A stretch of DNA of 64,000 nucleotides from Rhizobiales bacterium IMCC20636 (GTDB lineage Bacteria; Pseudomonadota; Alphaproteobacteria; Rhizobiales; GCA-2746425). How positions within the stretch are numbered: position 1 is the first letter of the stretch; every line of letters starts with the position of its first letter. Positions 16,257 to 24,677 of this stretch are shown one piece after another. Both the position numbers and the translations under genes were made by a program. Under the pieces are notes generated by a model. The model was not told where the DNA came from. It did not search any database and saw nothing but the letters and a program-made list of their open reading frames with translations. Location: positions 4,495,001-4,559,000 of the forward strand of contig CP018226.1 in NCBI GenBank assembly GCA_016865015.1, written 5' to 3'.

Positions 16257-17362
16257 GCGTCTTCCGCCGCGAATGTATAAAGCAATGACAAAGCCGATGC
16301 GGACACACCGTGCGGATCCGGATCGGCCTCTGCTTCACCCATCAAAGTTTCAGCGGCCTGTCTCAAGGCGCCCGCCTGATCGATTGTATCAAGGTCCGAA
16401 ATTTCATATGCGGTTGCAAGCGCCTCCGATGTGATTTCGAAACGGGCGAAGTCGGGCGTGGCTCTCTCGACCGCCTTGTCCAGCAGAAGGCGATCCGAAA
16501 TTCGAAGGCGCCCCTCCACTTCGATCTGAATCAGGGTTTTGCGCCGGAGAGAAATCTCGGGGAATATATCATTAAGTTGCCTGCTGACATCTTCGCCTGA
16601 CAGGATATGCAGCGCCTTTTTCTGCCAATTGAAACTGCCGGTTTTCAACGGCCGCACACGCGGCATGGCGCCGGGGCCCTCAATCTCGACAAAAAGAGCT
16701 CTGCCCGGTTCACTATGCTTGAACCGGTCCGGCTCGGGCGTGCCCGAATACCAGGTGCGCTCATTGATTGAGACCTGCCCGTGCCAGTCCCCCAGCGCAA
16801 GATAGTCGAGGCCGGATTGCCTGGCACGATCTGGCGCAATGATTTCCGAAATATCTTCTTCGCCAAAGCTCTGCACCGCACCATGGGCCAATCCGATGCG
16901 TATGGCATCACCAGCGATCTCGGCATCAGACATCCACTCCGTCAAGTCTCGTCCCGAGTTGCGATTGAGGCACGGGGCGGGCAGGACGAAGGTTGCGGGC
17001 GCAACTTCAACGGGCTGGCTTTCAAGACAGAGCAGAACGTTTTCGGGCCGATCATGGGCAACTTGTTTCCACAGCTCGTCGGACGCCAGCGAATCATGAT
17101 TGCCCGGAATGATGACCCATTTGGTGTTGCTGTTCGCGGCCATGGCCTGCATTGCCTGGCGCAGCACGGACGGCGCTGGCGTTCCGGTATCGAAGACATC
17201 GCCCGCGATGAGAATCAGCTCCGCACCTTCGCTGTGAGCGAGCTCTGCAAGCGTCACAATGGATTGATGTCTCGCCTCGGTCAGTCGTCCGCGCAAATCC
17301 TCCGGCAACTGGCCAAAACGTTTTCCCAGATGAAGATCAGATGTGTGGATGAAACGAACCAT
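16253..17362 (-). CDS. SbcD-like (YhaO-like) DNA exonuclease, metallophosphoesterase
   Basis: About 369 residues. Metal-binding motifs are in order: FIHTSDLHLGKRFG at the N-terminus (DxH), LILIAGDVFDTG (GDxxD), VIIPGNHDSL (GNHD), then LAHG and the LGDWHG region. These are the calcineurin-like phosphoesterase motifs of Mre11/SbcD nucleases. I chose ATG 17362 (MVRFIHTSDLHL) because it starts the fold directly; the frame continues 13 codons farther to 17401 without a ribosome site. It is co-transcribed with and coupled to the SbcC-like ATPase. The C-terminal part (from about residue 270) is an accessory domain that likely contacts the ATPase. Confidence 0.92.
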   Translation of the reverse strand: MVRFIHTSDLHLGKRFGQLPEDLRGRLTEARHQSIVTLAELAHSEGAELILIAGDVFDTGTPAPSVLRQAMQAMAANSNTKWVIIPGNHDSLASDELWKQVAHDRPENVLLCLESQPVEVAPATFVLPAPCLNRNSGRDLTEWMSDAEIAGDAIRIGLAHGAVQSFGEEDISEIIAPDRARQSGLDYLALGDWHGQVSINERTWYSGTPEPDRFKHSEPGRALFVEIEGPGAMPRVRPLKTGSFNWQKKALHILSGEDVSRQLNDIFPEISLRRKTLIQIEVEGRLRISDRLLLDKAVERATPDFARFEITSEALATAYEISDLDTIDQAGALRQAAETLMGEAEADPDPHGVSASALSLLYTFAAEDA

Positions 17363-17466
17363 CTTATTAGAATATCTGACTGAATCCTGATTGTAACCCA
17401 TAATTTATTTAACCTGTTGGTGAAGAGATAGCCCTCACCTCAGCGCATCAGATTGTGTCAGAGTGC

Positions 17467-18099
17467 CTATTCGAATTTATTGTGTGGGAAGATTTCATTG
17501 TGTTCGGCGACATAGCCATTGGCGTGTAATTCCGCCAATTTATCGGCAGACGGCTGATGACCGCGTGACATCACTTTCAAATGCTCCAGGTAGCTTTTGG
17601 TGACATAGACATTGACTTTTGCCTGCTCGCCCAACACCCGCGACAAAGCTATGCCTGATACCAGACTGCCTCTTTCAAACCCTTTTTTAAACAGTTCTTC
17701 AGCCTCAGATATGCTTCTTTTGACATAAACGCCGTCTTCGTAAAGCCGCCCCAAATGATAATAAGCCATCGGATATTCGTATTCATCAATGGCCTGCTTC
17801 AAATAGGATACGGCGCTGGAATCTCCATCCTTGTCCAGAAGGCGACCGGATTGATACAGGACCTGGCCGTTGACTGCGCCAAGGGTAAAGACTTTCACGC
17901 AGGCCTCCCGGGCCACTTCCACGTCCAGATCGTCCCAGGCAACACCCGGAACTGTTGACAGATGATCATCGGGATGTGCTGACACCCGGTTGCACTCAAC
18001 AACGGCCTTGGCCTGCTCGTAGCTATCCTGAGCCGACAGGCCTGTCGGGAAGATTAATATGAAGGCACAGAGCAGCGTCGCCGTCAGTGTTTTGGTCAT
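17467..18099 (-). CDS. Secreted Sel1/TPR-like repeat protein
   Basis: About 210 residues starting at MTKTLTATLLCAFILIFPTG, a clean signal peptide cut near LSAQ. An upstream ATG (18159) would add 20 charged residues and spoil the signal. The mature part has two or three Sel1-like helical repeats (AVSYLKQAIDEYEYPMAYYH, LGRLYEDGVYVKRSISEAEE, LFKKGFERGSLVSGIALSRV). A paired-cysteine region (VECNR and EACVKV) may form a disulfide. Such proteins scaffold periplasmic protein contacts; the partner is unknown. It follows the otn genes on the same strand but is likely a separate unit. Confidence 0.8.
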   Translation of the reverse strand: MTKTLTATLLCAFILIFPTGLSAQDSYEQAKAVVECNRVSAHPDDHLSTVPGVAWDDLDVEVAREACVKVFTLGAVNGQVLYQSGRLLDKDGDSSAVSYLKQAIDEYEYPMAYYHLGRLYEDGVYVKRSISEAEELFKKGFERGSLVSGIALSRVLGEQAKVNVYVTKSYLEHLKVMSRGHQPSADKLAELHANGYVAEHNEIFPHNKFE

Positions 18100-18236
18100 G
18101 TTCCTGCGCGTCCTCGCATGTGTGGATGGAGAGTTAGAAACCCGACGGCGTGGAAACACGCCACGATATACTATGCAAGATTTGCCTGACGATGCAACAA
18201 GTCGGCGTGACCGGACCTTTGATACTGTGCTTGACG

Positions 18237-19010
18237 CTAGAAAGAGTTTAGCCAGCCAAGACCTGCATCGGTGGTGGTTCTGGGTTTGTATTCCGCGCCA
18301 AGCGGGCCGGTGAATCCAGCTGCAGCGAGTTCATTGAGGAGCCAGACATAGTTGACCTCTCCCGAATCTGGCTCAGTGCGATCCGGCACACTGGCGAATT
18401 GAACATGGCCAATGTCGGCAGCAGATTGTTTGAACCGGCGCAGCAAATCACCACCCATGATCTGCATGTGATAACAGTCAAACATGATTTTCAGATTGGG
18501 GGCAGCCACGGTCTGCAGAACGGCCTGCGCTTCGTCCAGTGTCGAGATATGATAGTTCGGTGCATCATATCTGTTGAGCGGCTCAATCAAGATCGTCTTG
18601 CCATGTGCGGCTGCAGCCTGACACGCATAGCGCAGATTCGCCGCAAATGTGCTGCGGGCCACTTCGCCCTTGTCAGTGAAGCCCGCCATGACATGAATAT
18701 TGTTGCAATCAATTGCGACAGCATAGGCGATTGCCTGGTCGATAAAACGCTGCGCATCGGCCTCGCGGCCTGACAGCGCTGCCACACCATTTTCGCCAGA
18801 ATCTGTGTTTCCGCGTTGCGTGTTCAGCCCCAGCATTTTCAGACCGGTTTCGTGCAAGGCTGCCACAACATCCTCTGCCGGGGTTGCATAGGGCCAATGG
18901 CATTCCACCGCGTGAAACCCTGCCGCCTTGGCGGCATGGATTGCTTCCGGCAATGAGCGATCCGTCCACAAAAATCCAAGATTGGCTGAAAAGCTGATCA
19001 ATCGTCCCAC
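18237..19010 (-). CDS. otnI: Hydroxypyruvate isomerase family protein, probable 2-oxo-tetronate isomerase
   Basis: A 257-residue TIM-barrel of the Hyi/xylose-isomerase-like group. Metal and acid residues are visible in ILIEPLNRYDAPNYH, LKIMFDCYHMQIMGGDL, IGHVQFASVPDRTEPDSGE and GAEYKP. In the known C4 acid-sugar pathway OtnI converts 2-oxo-tetronate to 3-oxo-tetronate, which OtnK phosphorylates and OtnC decarboxylates. All three genes are here in one operon, so the otnI assignment rests on context more than on sequence; a plain hydroxypyruvate isomerase is the alternative. It overlaps the otnC end by 13 bases. Confidence 0.87.
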   Translation of the reverse strand: MGRLISFSANLGFLWTDRSLPEAIHAAKAAGFHAVECHWPYATPAEDVVAALHETGLKMLGLNTQRGNTDSGENGVAALSGREADAQRFIDQAIAYAVAIDCNNIHVMAGFTDKGEVARSTFAANLRYACQAAAAHGKTILIEPLNRYDAPNYHISTLDEAQAVLQTVAAPNLKIMFDCYHMQIMGGDLLRRFKQSAADIGHVQFASVPDRTEPDSGEVNYVWLLNELAAAGFTGPLGAEYKPRTTTDAGLGWLNSF

Positions 19011-19645
19011 TCCACATCGAATTTAGTCACAAGCGCCTGAACATCCGCGTCTGACAACATGCGCGTGTTGATGCCGCGCATCATCATGGCCAGTCTGGCG
19101 GTATCTTCCAGCTCTTCAATTGCGTTGCAGGCCGCCTCGACATCCTTGCCCGCAACCACCGGTCCATGATTGGCAAGCATCACGGCACTGCGCTTTCCGG
19201 CCAGCCCGCGCACTGCGTCGCCCATCGCCTGATCTCCCGGCATGAAAAATGGCAACAGCTTCACCCGGCCGAGCTTCATGATGGCATAGGGTGTCAGCGG
19301 CGGCAGAAAATTATCAGCATCCACATCCGGCGTCATCGACAGTGCAACTGAATGACAGGCGTGCAAATGCACAACGGCACCAGCAGTGCTGCGCGTGTCA
19401 TAAAAGGCGCTGTGCAGTGGCATTTCCTTTGTGGGCTGATCGCCTGATACCAACACGCCCCTGGCGTCAAACCGGGACAAGCGCTCCGGATCAAGCCGCC
19501 CGAAACTCGTCCCCGTTGGCGAGACCAGCAAACCACCATCCTCGGTGCGTGCAGAAATGTTGCCTGTGCTGCCGCCAGTCAAGCCACGGTCAAACATGGA
19601 TTTTGCCAGCAGGCAAATATGGTCACGAAGCCTGGTTTCCTGCAT
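18998..19645 (-). CDS. otnC: Class II aldolase/adducin family protein, probable 3-oxo-tetronate 4-phosphate decarboxylase
   Basis: A 215-residue zinc enzyme. The class II aldolase fold shows GLTGGSTGNISAR (phosphate/substrate loop), LVSPTGTSFGRL, the zinc-binding HLHACHSVAL and LANHGPVVAG, and the usual catalytic acid in KEMPLHSAFY. In the otn pathway OtnC decarboxylates 3-oxo-tetronate 4-phosphate to dihydroxyacetone phosphate and CO2. It starts within the stop codon of the kinase gene (one-base overlap, TGATG) and its own end overlaps otnI, so the three are translationally coupled. Confidence 0.9.
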   Translation of the reverse strand: MQETRLRDHICLLAKSMFDRGLTGGSTGNISARTEDGGLLVSPTGTSFGRLDPERLSRFDARGVLVSGDQPTKEMPLHSAFYDTRSTAGAVVHLHACHSVALSMTPDVDADNFLPPLTPYAIMKLGRVKLLPFFMPGDQAMGDAVRGLAGKRSAVMLANHGPVVAGKDVEAACNAIEELEDTARLAMMMRGINTRMLSDADVQALVTKFDVEWDD

Positions 19646-20880
19646 CAGTCATCACCCAGAATATGCGCGGCTTTTTCAAAATAATCCACGCTGCCAAAAT
19701 TACCTGATTTCAGCGCCACAACAAGATTTTTTCCAGCCCGAAGCGCCGGAACACCCGGATCAATCTCAGGGCCGATCTGCAGGGTTCCCAGCTTCAGGCT
19801 CCCGACCACAGCGCCGGAGGTTTCACCGCCTGCAGTGAGCAGCCGCGTCACGCCAAGAGCGACCAGCTGTCTTGCGGTCTGGCCAAAAAAACTTTCCAGC
19901 GCATTGGCCGAAGCCTCCATTCCGAATTCAGTCTGGATTTGCCGAACGTCTTCAGGATCAGCCGAGCTGTAGGCAATCGGCAAGCCGTCGGTTTCAAACA
20001 GCCATGAGGCAACATTCTCCGGCGTTTGCTCACCATTCATGACCTTTGCCACATCGATTTTCAGACCCGGATGATTTTGCAGATGATGGTCGATCTGGCC
20101 GCGCGTCGCCGTGGAACAGGAGCCGGACAGAACAACCGCCTTACCGCTTTGCCGTTGCCATGGCACATCAGCGGGTGCGCACCCGAAATTGGCCGGAAGC
20201 CCCAACGCCACGCCGGAGCCGCCCGTAACCAGCGGCAGACCTTTTGCGGCGGCCCCAATTTCCATCAGATCCTCATCGCGCAGCGCATCAACGACAATCA
20301 TTCGATGGCCGGATTGATGTTCTGTTTCCAGCCGCTCCGAGATGGCAGCGCGGCCCGCGAAAACCGTTTGGGCCGGGACGAGACCGACCGAATTCTGACT
20401 TTGTGCCGCCATCAACCGGCGCAGATCCGCGTCTTTCATCGGCGTCAGCGGGTGGTTTTCCATGCCGCTTTCATTGAGCAGCCTGTCCTTCACAAACAGA
20501 TAGCCCTGATAGATCGACCGGCCTGCACCGGGAAAGGCCGGGCAAACAATGATCTTGTGAGCGCCCAGCGCATCGGTCAATGCATCGGCAACCGGACCAA
20601 TATTGCCGTGTGCCGTGCTGTCGAAAGTAGAGCAATATTTGAAGAAAAATTGCTGACAACCCTGGGCTTTCAACCAGTCCAGAGCCTGCAGGGACAGCCT
20701 TACCGCCTCGGCTGGATCGATTGAGCGCGATTTGAGGGCAACAACGCCAGCCTGGACATCTGCAGAAGCAGGCGTGTCCGGCACACCGGTATACTGGACC
20801 GTGCGCATGCCAGCTTTGGCCAGCGTGTTGGCCAGATCACTTGATCCGGTAAAATCATCTCCAATGCATCCCAGCAGCAT
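19645..20880 (-). CDS. otnK: Four-carbon acid sugar kinase family protein, probable 3-oxo-tetronate kinase
   Basis: A 411-residue DUF1537-family kinase. The N-terminus CIGDDFTGSSDLANTLAKAG contains the conserved DDxTGA-like motif, CSTFDSTAHGNIGPV is the substrate region, and the C-terminal nucleotide-binding part has LLTAGGETSGAVV, the typical GGET-SGA loop. OtnK phosphorylates 3-oxo-tetronate on O4. It lies 103 bases downstream of the RpiB-type gene and is coupled to otnC. No tetronate dehydrogenase (LtnD or DenD) is nearby, so the oxidation step must be encoded elsewhere. Confidence 0.92.
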   Translation of the reverse strand: MLLGCIGDDFTGSSDLANTLAKAGMRTVQYTGVPDTPASADVQAGVVALKSRSIDPAEAVRLSLQALDWLKAQGCQQFFFKYCSTFDSTAHGNIGPVADALTDALGAHKIIVCPAFPGAGRSIYQGYLFVKDRLLNESGMENHPLTPMKDADLRRLMAAQSQNSVGLVPAQTVFAGRAAISERLETEHQSGHRMIVVDALRDEDLMEIGAAAKGLPLVTGGSGVALGLPANFGCAPADVPWQRQSGKAVVLSGSCSTATRGQIDHHLQNHPGLKIDVAKVMNGEQTPENVASWLFETDGLPIAYSSADPEDVRQIQTEFGMEASANALESFFGQTARQLVALGVTRLLTAGGETSGAVVGSLKLGTLQIGPEIDPGVPALRAGKNLVVALKSGNFGSVDYFEKAAHILGDD

Positions 20881-20983
20881 GTCATTCCTCCGTGTTCGGG
20901 TTCGGCAGCATCAGGTTTGCATAGCGTGCACAGGCCATGACGACAGCTGCATTTTCGGCTCCGTAAGGACCTGGTCCGGATGC

Positions 20984-21439
20984 CTACTGTTTTTTGTATT
21001 TCGCTTCGACAGCCTTGATCGCTTCAACATTGGCAGCTGACCGGCCATCGGGATCAAAGCTGTGAGACAGGAAGGTCTCAGCGATGGATTTAGCAAGTTC
21101 CGAGCCGATGACGCGCGCGCCCATTGTAATGATCTGGGCGTTGTTCGACAGCGCTGCGCGCTCGGCGGAATAGGTGTCGTGGCATTGTGCTGCGCGAATA
21201 CCGGGGACCTTGTTGGCCGACATTGCAACACCAATGCCGGTGCCACAGACCAGAATCGCCCTGTCATAATCCCCTGCCATGACGGCAGACCCGACACGGT
21301 CTGACAGATTGGCATAAAACATGTCAGGTCCATCATCAGTCCGGGAAACTTCGGTCACCTCATGAAATTGCTGCAGATGTTCTGCCAGAACTTTTGCCAG
21401 ACCTTCGCCAGCGCTGTCTCCACCAATTGCGACTTTCAT
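20984..21439 (-). CDS. RpiB/LacA-family sugar-phosphate isomerase, probably tetrose-phosphate (EryI/DerI) type
   Basis: A 151-residue isomerase. The catalytic loop [20 protein letters not shown] and [20 protein letters not shown] are conserved RpiB elements. The N-terminus reads [13 protein letters not shown] where ribose-5-phosphate isomerase B has a DHAG-type motif, and FYANLSDRV follows. This pattern is what I recall for the Brucella/Rhizobium RpiB-like proteins that convert D-erythrulose 4-phosphate to D-erythrose 4-phosphate. It leads the otn gene cluster on the same strand. A tetrose-phosphate substrate is therefore more likely than ribose 5-phosphate, but this is family memory plus context, not proof. 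Confidence 0.88.
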   Translation of the reverse strand: MKVAIGGDSAGEGLAKVLAEHLQQFHEVTEVSRTDDGPDMFYANLSDRVGSAVMAGDYDRAILVCGTGIGVAMSANKVPGIRAAQCHDTYSAERAALSNNAQIITMGARVIGSELAKSIAETFLSHSFDPDGRSAANVEAIKAVEAKYKKQ

Positions 21440-21716
21440 AACGTACTCCCCAAGAGTTTGGAGCCGCGCCAGATGAGGGCGGCATATTTGATTACACGAT
21501 CAATGTGCGCTTCGATATCCCATGCCGAACGGTTGATGAAAAGACCATTTATGGTTTTGCGTGCGACGCGGTCTGCCAAGTCGGCGGAATTCTGGCTCGC
21601 TTGTGATCGGTACCCTCCATTTCGCCAGCTTGGGAACCTTATGGGCGCTGCGGCATTTTGATAGGGATGATTCAATCAGACCCGACACAATTTGCCACCT
21701 GAGGACCGATGAGACC

Positions 21717-22424
21717 ATGAAAGCCTATCTCGTATTACTTGCGGCCATTGCATTTGCCATATCGCCGTTTCTGTCACCCGAGTTTGGCGGGTTTGACCCT
21801 GAGCGCTATCCAATACCTCAATATGACCCGCCGGTGCAGCCAGCGGGCTGGGCATTTGCAATCTGGGGCCTGATCTATGTGGCCCTGATCATCCACGCCG
21901 TACTGGGCGTTTTCAGGCACAAGGATGATGCCGATTGGGATCGAGGCCGCATCGCGCTGTTCATCTCGCTGGCGGTGGGATCAATCTGGCTGCCGGTTGC
22001 ATTGCTGTCCCCGATCTGGGCGACCATCTTGATCTGGGTGATGCTGATCAGCGTGCTGGTGTCCCTGTATCAAACCCAATCTGCGCACCCTGCGTGGGCA
22101 GCCAATTGGCCGGTGGCGCTGTATGCCGGATGGCTTTCAGCCGCCTCTTTCGTATCGATCGGGCTTCTTCTTGCGGGCTATGGAATCACATCCGAGGTGG
22201 TTGCGGCCATCATCGCATTGGCGCTGGCGACTTCATTCGCGCTCTATCATGGCTACAGGCTCGGCCACTGGAGCTACAGCGCCGCTGTTGCCTGGGGCTT
22301 TATTGGCATCGTGTTTGCCAATCTGGAGACAAACACTCTTGTCTCTGTGCTGTCCGGCATTGCCGCAATTCTGATGCTTGCTGCAATAGCCTACCGGGTG
22401 CGCACCCCAGCCAACCTCATGTAA
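21717..22424 (+). CDS. TspO/MBR-like tryptophan-rich membrane protein
   Basis: A 235-residue integral membrane protein. The start at 21717 (MKAYLVLLAAIAF) is chosen over the open frame upstream because it gives a membrane helix at once. Seven or so hydrophobic segments follow, and the motif PPVQPAGWAFAIWGLIYVAL is the mark of the broad TspO/MBR family, where the conserved PxGW...W..L bind tetrapyrroles or other ligands. The protein is longer than classical TspO (about 160 residues) and belongs to the extended branch of unknown role. It stands alone, with the PfpI gene 87 bases downstream on the same strand. Confidence 0.82.
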   Translation: MKAYLVLLAAIAFAISPFLSPEFGGFDPERYPIPQYDPPVQPAGWAFAIWGLIYVALIIHAVLGVFRHKDDADWDRGRIALFISLAVGSIWLPVALLSPIWATILIWVMLISVLVSLYQTQSAHPAWAANWPVALYAGWLSAASFVSIGLLLAGYGITSEVVAAIIALALATSFALYHGYRLGHWSYSAAVAWGFIGIVFANLETNTLVSVLSGIAAILMLAAIAYRVRTPANLM

Positions 22425-22458
22425 ACATTCAGTGTTTGGAAAAAATTCCAGTTTTCTG

Positions 22459-22483
22459 GAACATTCCATCACCTCCGTAGTTC
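22459..22483 (+). promoter_or_regulatory. Possible EcfG-type general stress promoter of the PfpI gene
   Basis: GGAAC (22459-22463) is followed after 16-17 bases by AGTT/GTT (22480-22483), close to the alphaproteobacterial EcfG pattern GGAAC-N16/17-CGTT. It overlaps two small dyads, TGGAA-N4-TTCCA and TGGAA-N2-TTCCA, at 22437-22469. The gene starts 29 bases downstream with ribosome site AGAGGAG. Confidence 0.45.
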
Positions 22484-22511
22484 TACAATCTCACAACAGA
22501 GGAGAAAACAA

Positions 22512-23072
22512 ATGCCAGAACTTTCCAATGCAAAAATCCTGATCATGTCAACTCATGGTTTTGAGCAGTCAGAGCTGGAAACCCCACTCAACAAGCTGCG
22601 CGAATATGGCGCAACCGTTCATGTCGCCACACCGGATGGCCAGGCGATCCGTGGATGGGACGACAAGGACTGGGGTGATTCCGTGGAAGCGGATCTGAAG
22701 ATCTCGGATGTGATCGTTGATGATTATATTGCACTGGTCCTTCCAGGTGGTCAGATGAACCCTGACATCTTGCGCACTGATGAAACGGCTGTCAGCAAGG
22801 TCCGTGCGTTTGTCACCGGCGACAAGATCGTTGCGGCGATCTGCCATGCCCCATGGCTTTTGATTGAAGCAGGCGTTGTCGAAGGGCGTGAAATGACCAG
22901 CTATCCGTCGATCCGTACAGACCTCAAGAATGCCGGCGCCAATGTCGTGGACAAGGCAGTTGCCATTTCCAATGGCATCATCACAAGCCGCGATCCTGGC
23001 GACCTTGACGCTTTTGTCGACAAGATTGTCGAAGAAGTGCGCGAAGGCGAACACCAACGCGACGCTGCATAA
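22512..23072 (+). CDS. PfpI/DJ-1 family protein (type 1 glutamine amidotransferase-like)
   Basis: A 186-residue cytoplasmic protein. The nucleophile elbow AAICHAPWLLIEAG carries the conserved Cys followed by His, and LVLPGGQMNPD provides the oxyanion part; the catalytic Glu is in the N-terminal part near MSTHGFEQSELETPL. Members are called PfpI, YhbO or general stress protein 18 and act as glyoxalase III, deglycase or stress-protective proteins; the exact activity is disputed for the family. A stress promoter candidate lies upstream and a strong hairpin terminator downstream, so it appears to be a single-gene unit. Confidence 0.93.
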   Translation: MPELSNAKILIMSTHGFEQSELETPLNKLREYGATVHVATPDGQAIRGWDDKDWGDSVEADLKISDVIVDDYIALVLPGGQMNPDILRTDETAVSKVRAFVTGDKIVAAICHAPWLLIEAGVVEGREMTSYPSIRTDLKNAGANVVDKAVAISNGIITSRDPGDLDAFVDKIVEEVREGEHQRDAA

Positions 23073-23090
23073 ATCAGAGTGGAATCAAGA

Positions 23091-23123
23091 CCCGGGCATC
23101 CGAGAGCGACACGGGTGCCCGGG
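23091..23123 (+). terminator. Hairpin terminator after the PfpI gene
   Basis: CCCGGGCATCCG (23091-23102) pairs with CGGGTGCCCGGG (23112-23123) around a 9-base loop, a 12-bp stem with one G-U pair, followed by CTTTAG. It lies 18 bases after the stop codon. The T-run is weak but the stem is very stable. Confidence 0.65.
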
Positions 23124-23333
23124 CTTTAGCAGAAGAAGCACTTGCCTTCTCGGGTTCCTTCACCATTCCCGTATGCGCATCACATCTGCTTCGGCGGGTG
23201 ATCGGCACTTGCCCCTCGAGATCGAAGGATTTTATGTTCTCGTCGCAATCGGCGTACTAGCTCGTGGAGACTGTTCCGCAACGGAGCGAAACCGTGTAGT
23301 GGTCCTCAAAGTTCCCTCTACTGGTCGATCACA

Positions 23334-24650
23334 ATGAGCCAATCAAATCAGACCGATACGCTTCTGGATATCCTTTCCAGGACTGAGCGCCTGCCGAAAC
23401 ATTTGCTCGATGCTTACCAAAACCGTTCACTGGAAATCATGCTGCGTCACGCGCATAATAATACCGATTTTTACCGGGACCGGCTCGCTTGCCTGTTTGA
23501 TGAGATGGGAAACGTCAATCTGAATGCCCTGCATGACGTACCGATTCTGACACGGTCCGAAATACAGGCCACGCCCGAACAACTCCATGCAGAAGACGTG
23601 CCGGAAAATTCAGGAACGAAGTGCAATTCATATACATCGGGATCAACCGGAGAGCCGCTGAAAATGCGCTATAGCAGCATAAATGGCGAGATTGCACGCG
23701 CTATCCAGTTGCGGACCTATGGCTGGAATGACATCGATTTCAACGGCACTCTGGCCGCTATTTCCACTCAGGAAACGCTGGCAGAAGCAATCCAATTTGG
23801 CGCGCTTGAATCGAGATGGAACGCCTTGGGCACCGGAGAGCTCTTGTTCCTGAACCTGAAAGGCTCCACGGTGAGCGATCAACTTGAGTGGCTTGCCAGC
23901 CACAAGGCAAAATACCTCAGATCGTTTCCGACCGTGTGCGGTACGCTTCTACAGGAAGCCGACAGACAGGGGATCAGGTTCAATCTTGAAAAAGTCCTGA
24001 CCGTAGGCGAGCTGATTCCCGATCTGATGCGCGAAGCAAAGCCCGACCACTGGCCCGACGTGATTGATTCCTATGCAACCACGGAAACCGGGCCGATCTG
24101 CAGTCAATGCAGCCATGGCACCTATCACATTCATCGGGAGAATGTGTTTCTGGAAATTCTTGATGATGATGGCAGCCCGACAGCCCCCGGAGAGATTGGC
24201 CATGTTGTCGTCACAGCGCTTTATAATTTCGCCATGCCATTCATTCGATACGCTATTGGCGACTTTGCTGTTCCTGGTGATGATCAATGCGCCTGCGGCA
24301 GTTCTCTGCCGACTGTTCAACGGATTGTCGGACGCCAGAGAAACTATTTTCGATTTCCGGGCGGGCGAGATGTGTGGCCCTTCGCGAAATCGCGCAAGAT
24401 GAGAAAATATGTCCCCAACCGTTTTCGGCAGATCGCGCAGGTCTCAGATTATGGGATCGAGTTCCGCTACACACCGGAGGCGGAAGACCAATCTGAAGAT
24501 CCTGCTGGTTTGCAGGCCTATCTGGCCGAATGCCTGGATCCCAATATTCAACTCAAACTCGTCAGAATTCCGATCCCCGTGCGAATACACGGACAAAAAC
24601 ACTTGGAATATATCTGCGAGTTGGCGCAATCCATAACGGCACCCACCTGA
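23334..24650 (+). CDS. PaaK-like (phenylacetate-CoA ligase family) adenylate-forming enzyme
   Basis: A 438-residue member of the ANL superfamily. The ATP-binding P-loop SYTSGSTGEPLKM is near residues 102-114, the second motif YATTETGPICSQC near 249-261, and the GEIGHVVVT and RYAIGDFA elements follow. Cysteines in ICSQCSHG and DQCACGSSLP could bind zinc, as in some PaaK relatives. It should activate a carboxylic acid as acyl-AMP, with or without CoA transfer. No phenylacetate genes are present; the neighbours are a putative outer-membrane protein and the peptide/HExxH locus, so it may be an orphan or take part in that locus. No good ribosome site precedes the ATG. Confidence 0.85.
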   Translation: MSQSNQTDTLLDILSRTERLPKHLLDAYQNRSLEIMLRHAHNNTDFYRDRLACLFDEMGNVNLNALHDVPILTRSEIQATPEQLHAEDVPENSGTKCNSYTSGSTGEPLKMRYSSINGEIARAIQLRTYGWNDIDFNGTLAAISTQETLAEAIQFGALESRWNALGTGELLFLNLKGSTVSDQLEWLASHKAKYLRSFPTVCGTLLQEADRQGIRFNLEKVLTVGELIPDLMREAKPDHWPDVIDSYATTETGPICSQCSHGTYHIHRENVFLEILDDDGSPTAPGEIGHVVVTALYNFAMPFIRYAIGDFAVPGDDQCACGSSLPTVQRIVGRQRNYFRFPGGRDVWPFAKSRKMRKYVPNRFRQIAQVSDYGIEFRYTPEAEDQSEDPAGLQAYLAECLDPNIQLKLVRIPIPVRIHGQKHLEYICELAQSITAPT

Positions 24651-24677
24651 CACCAAAGCAGGCAAACACTAAAGAGA

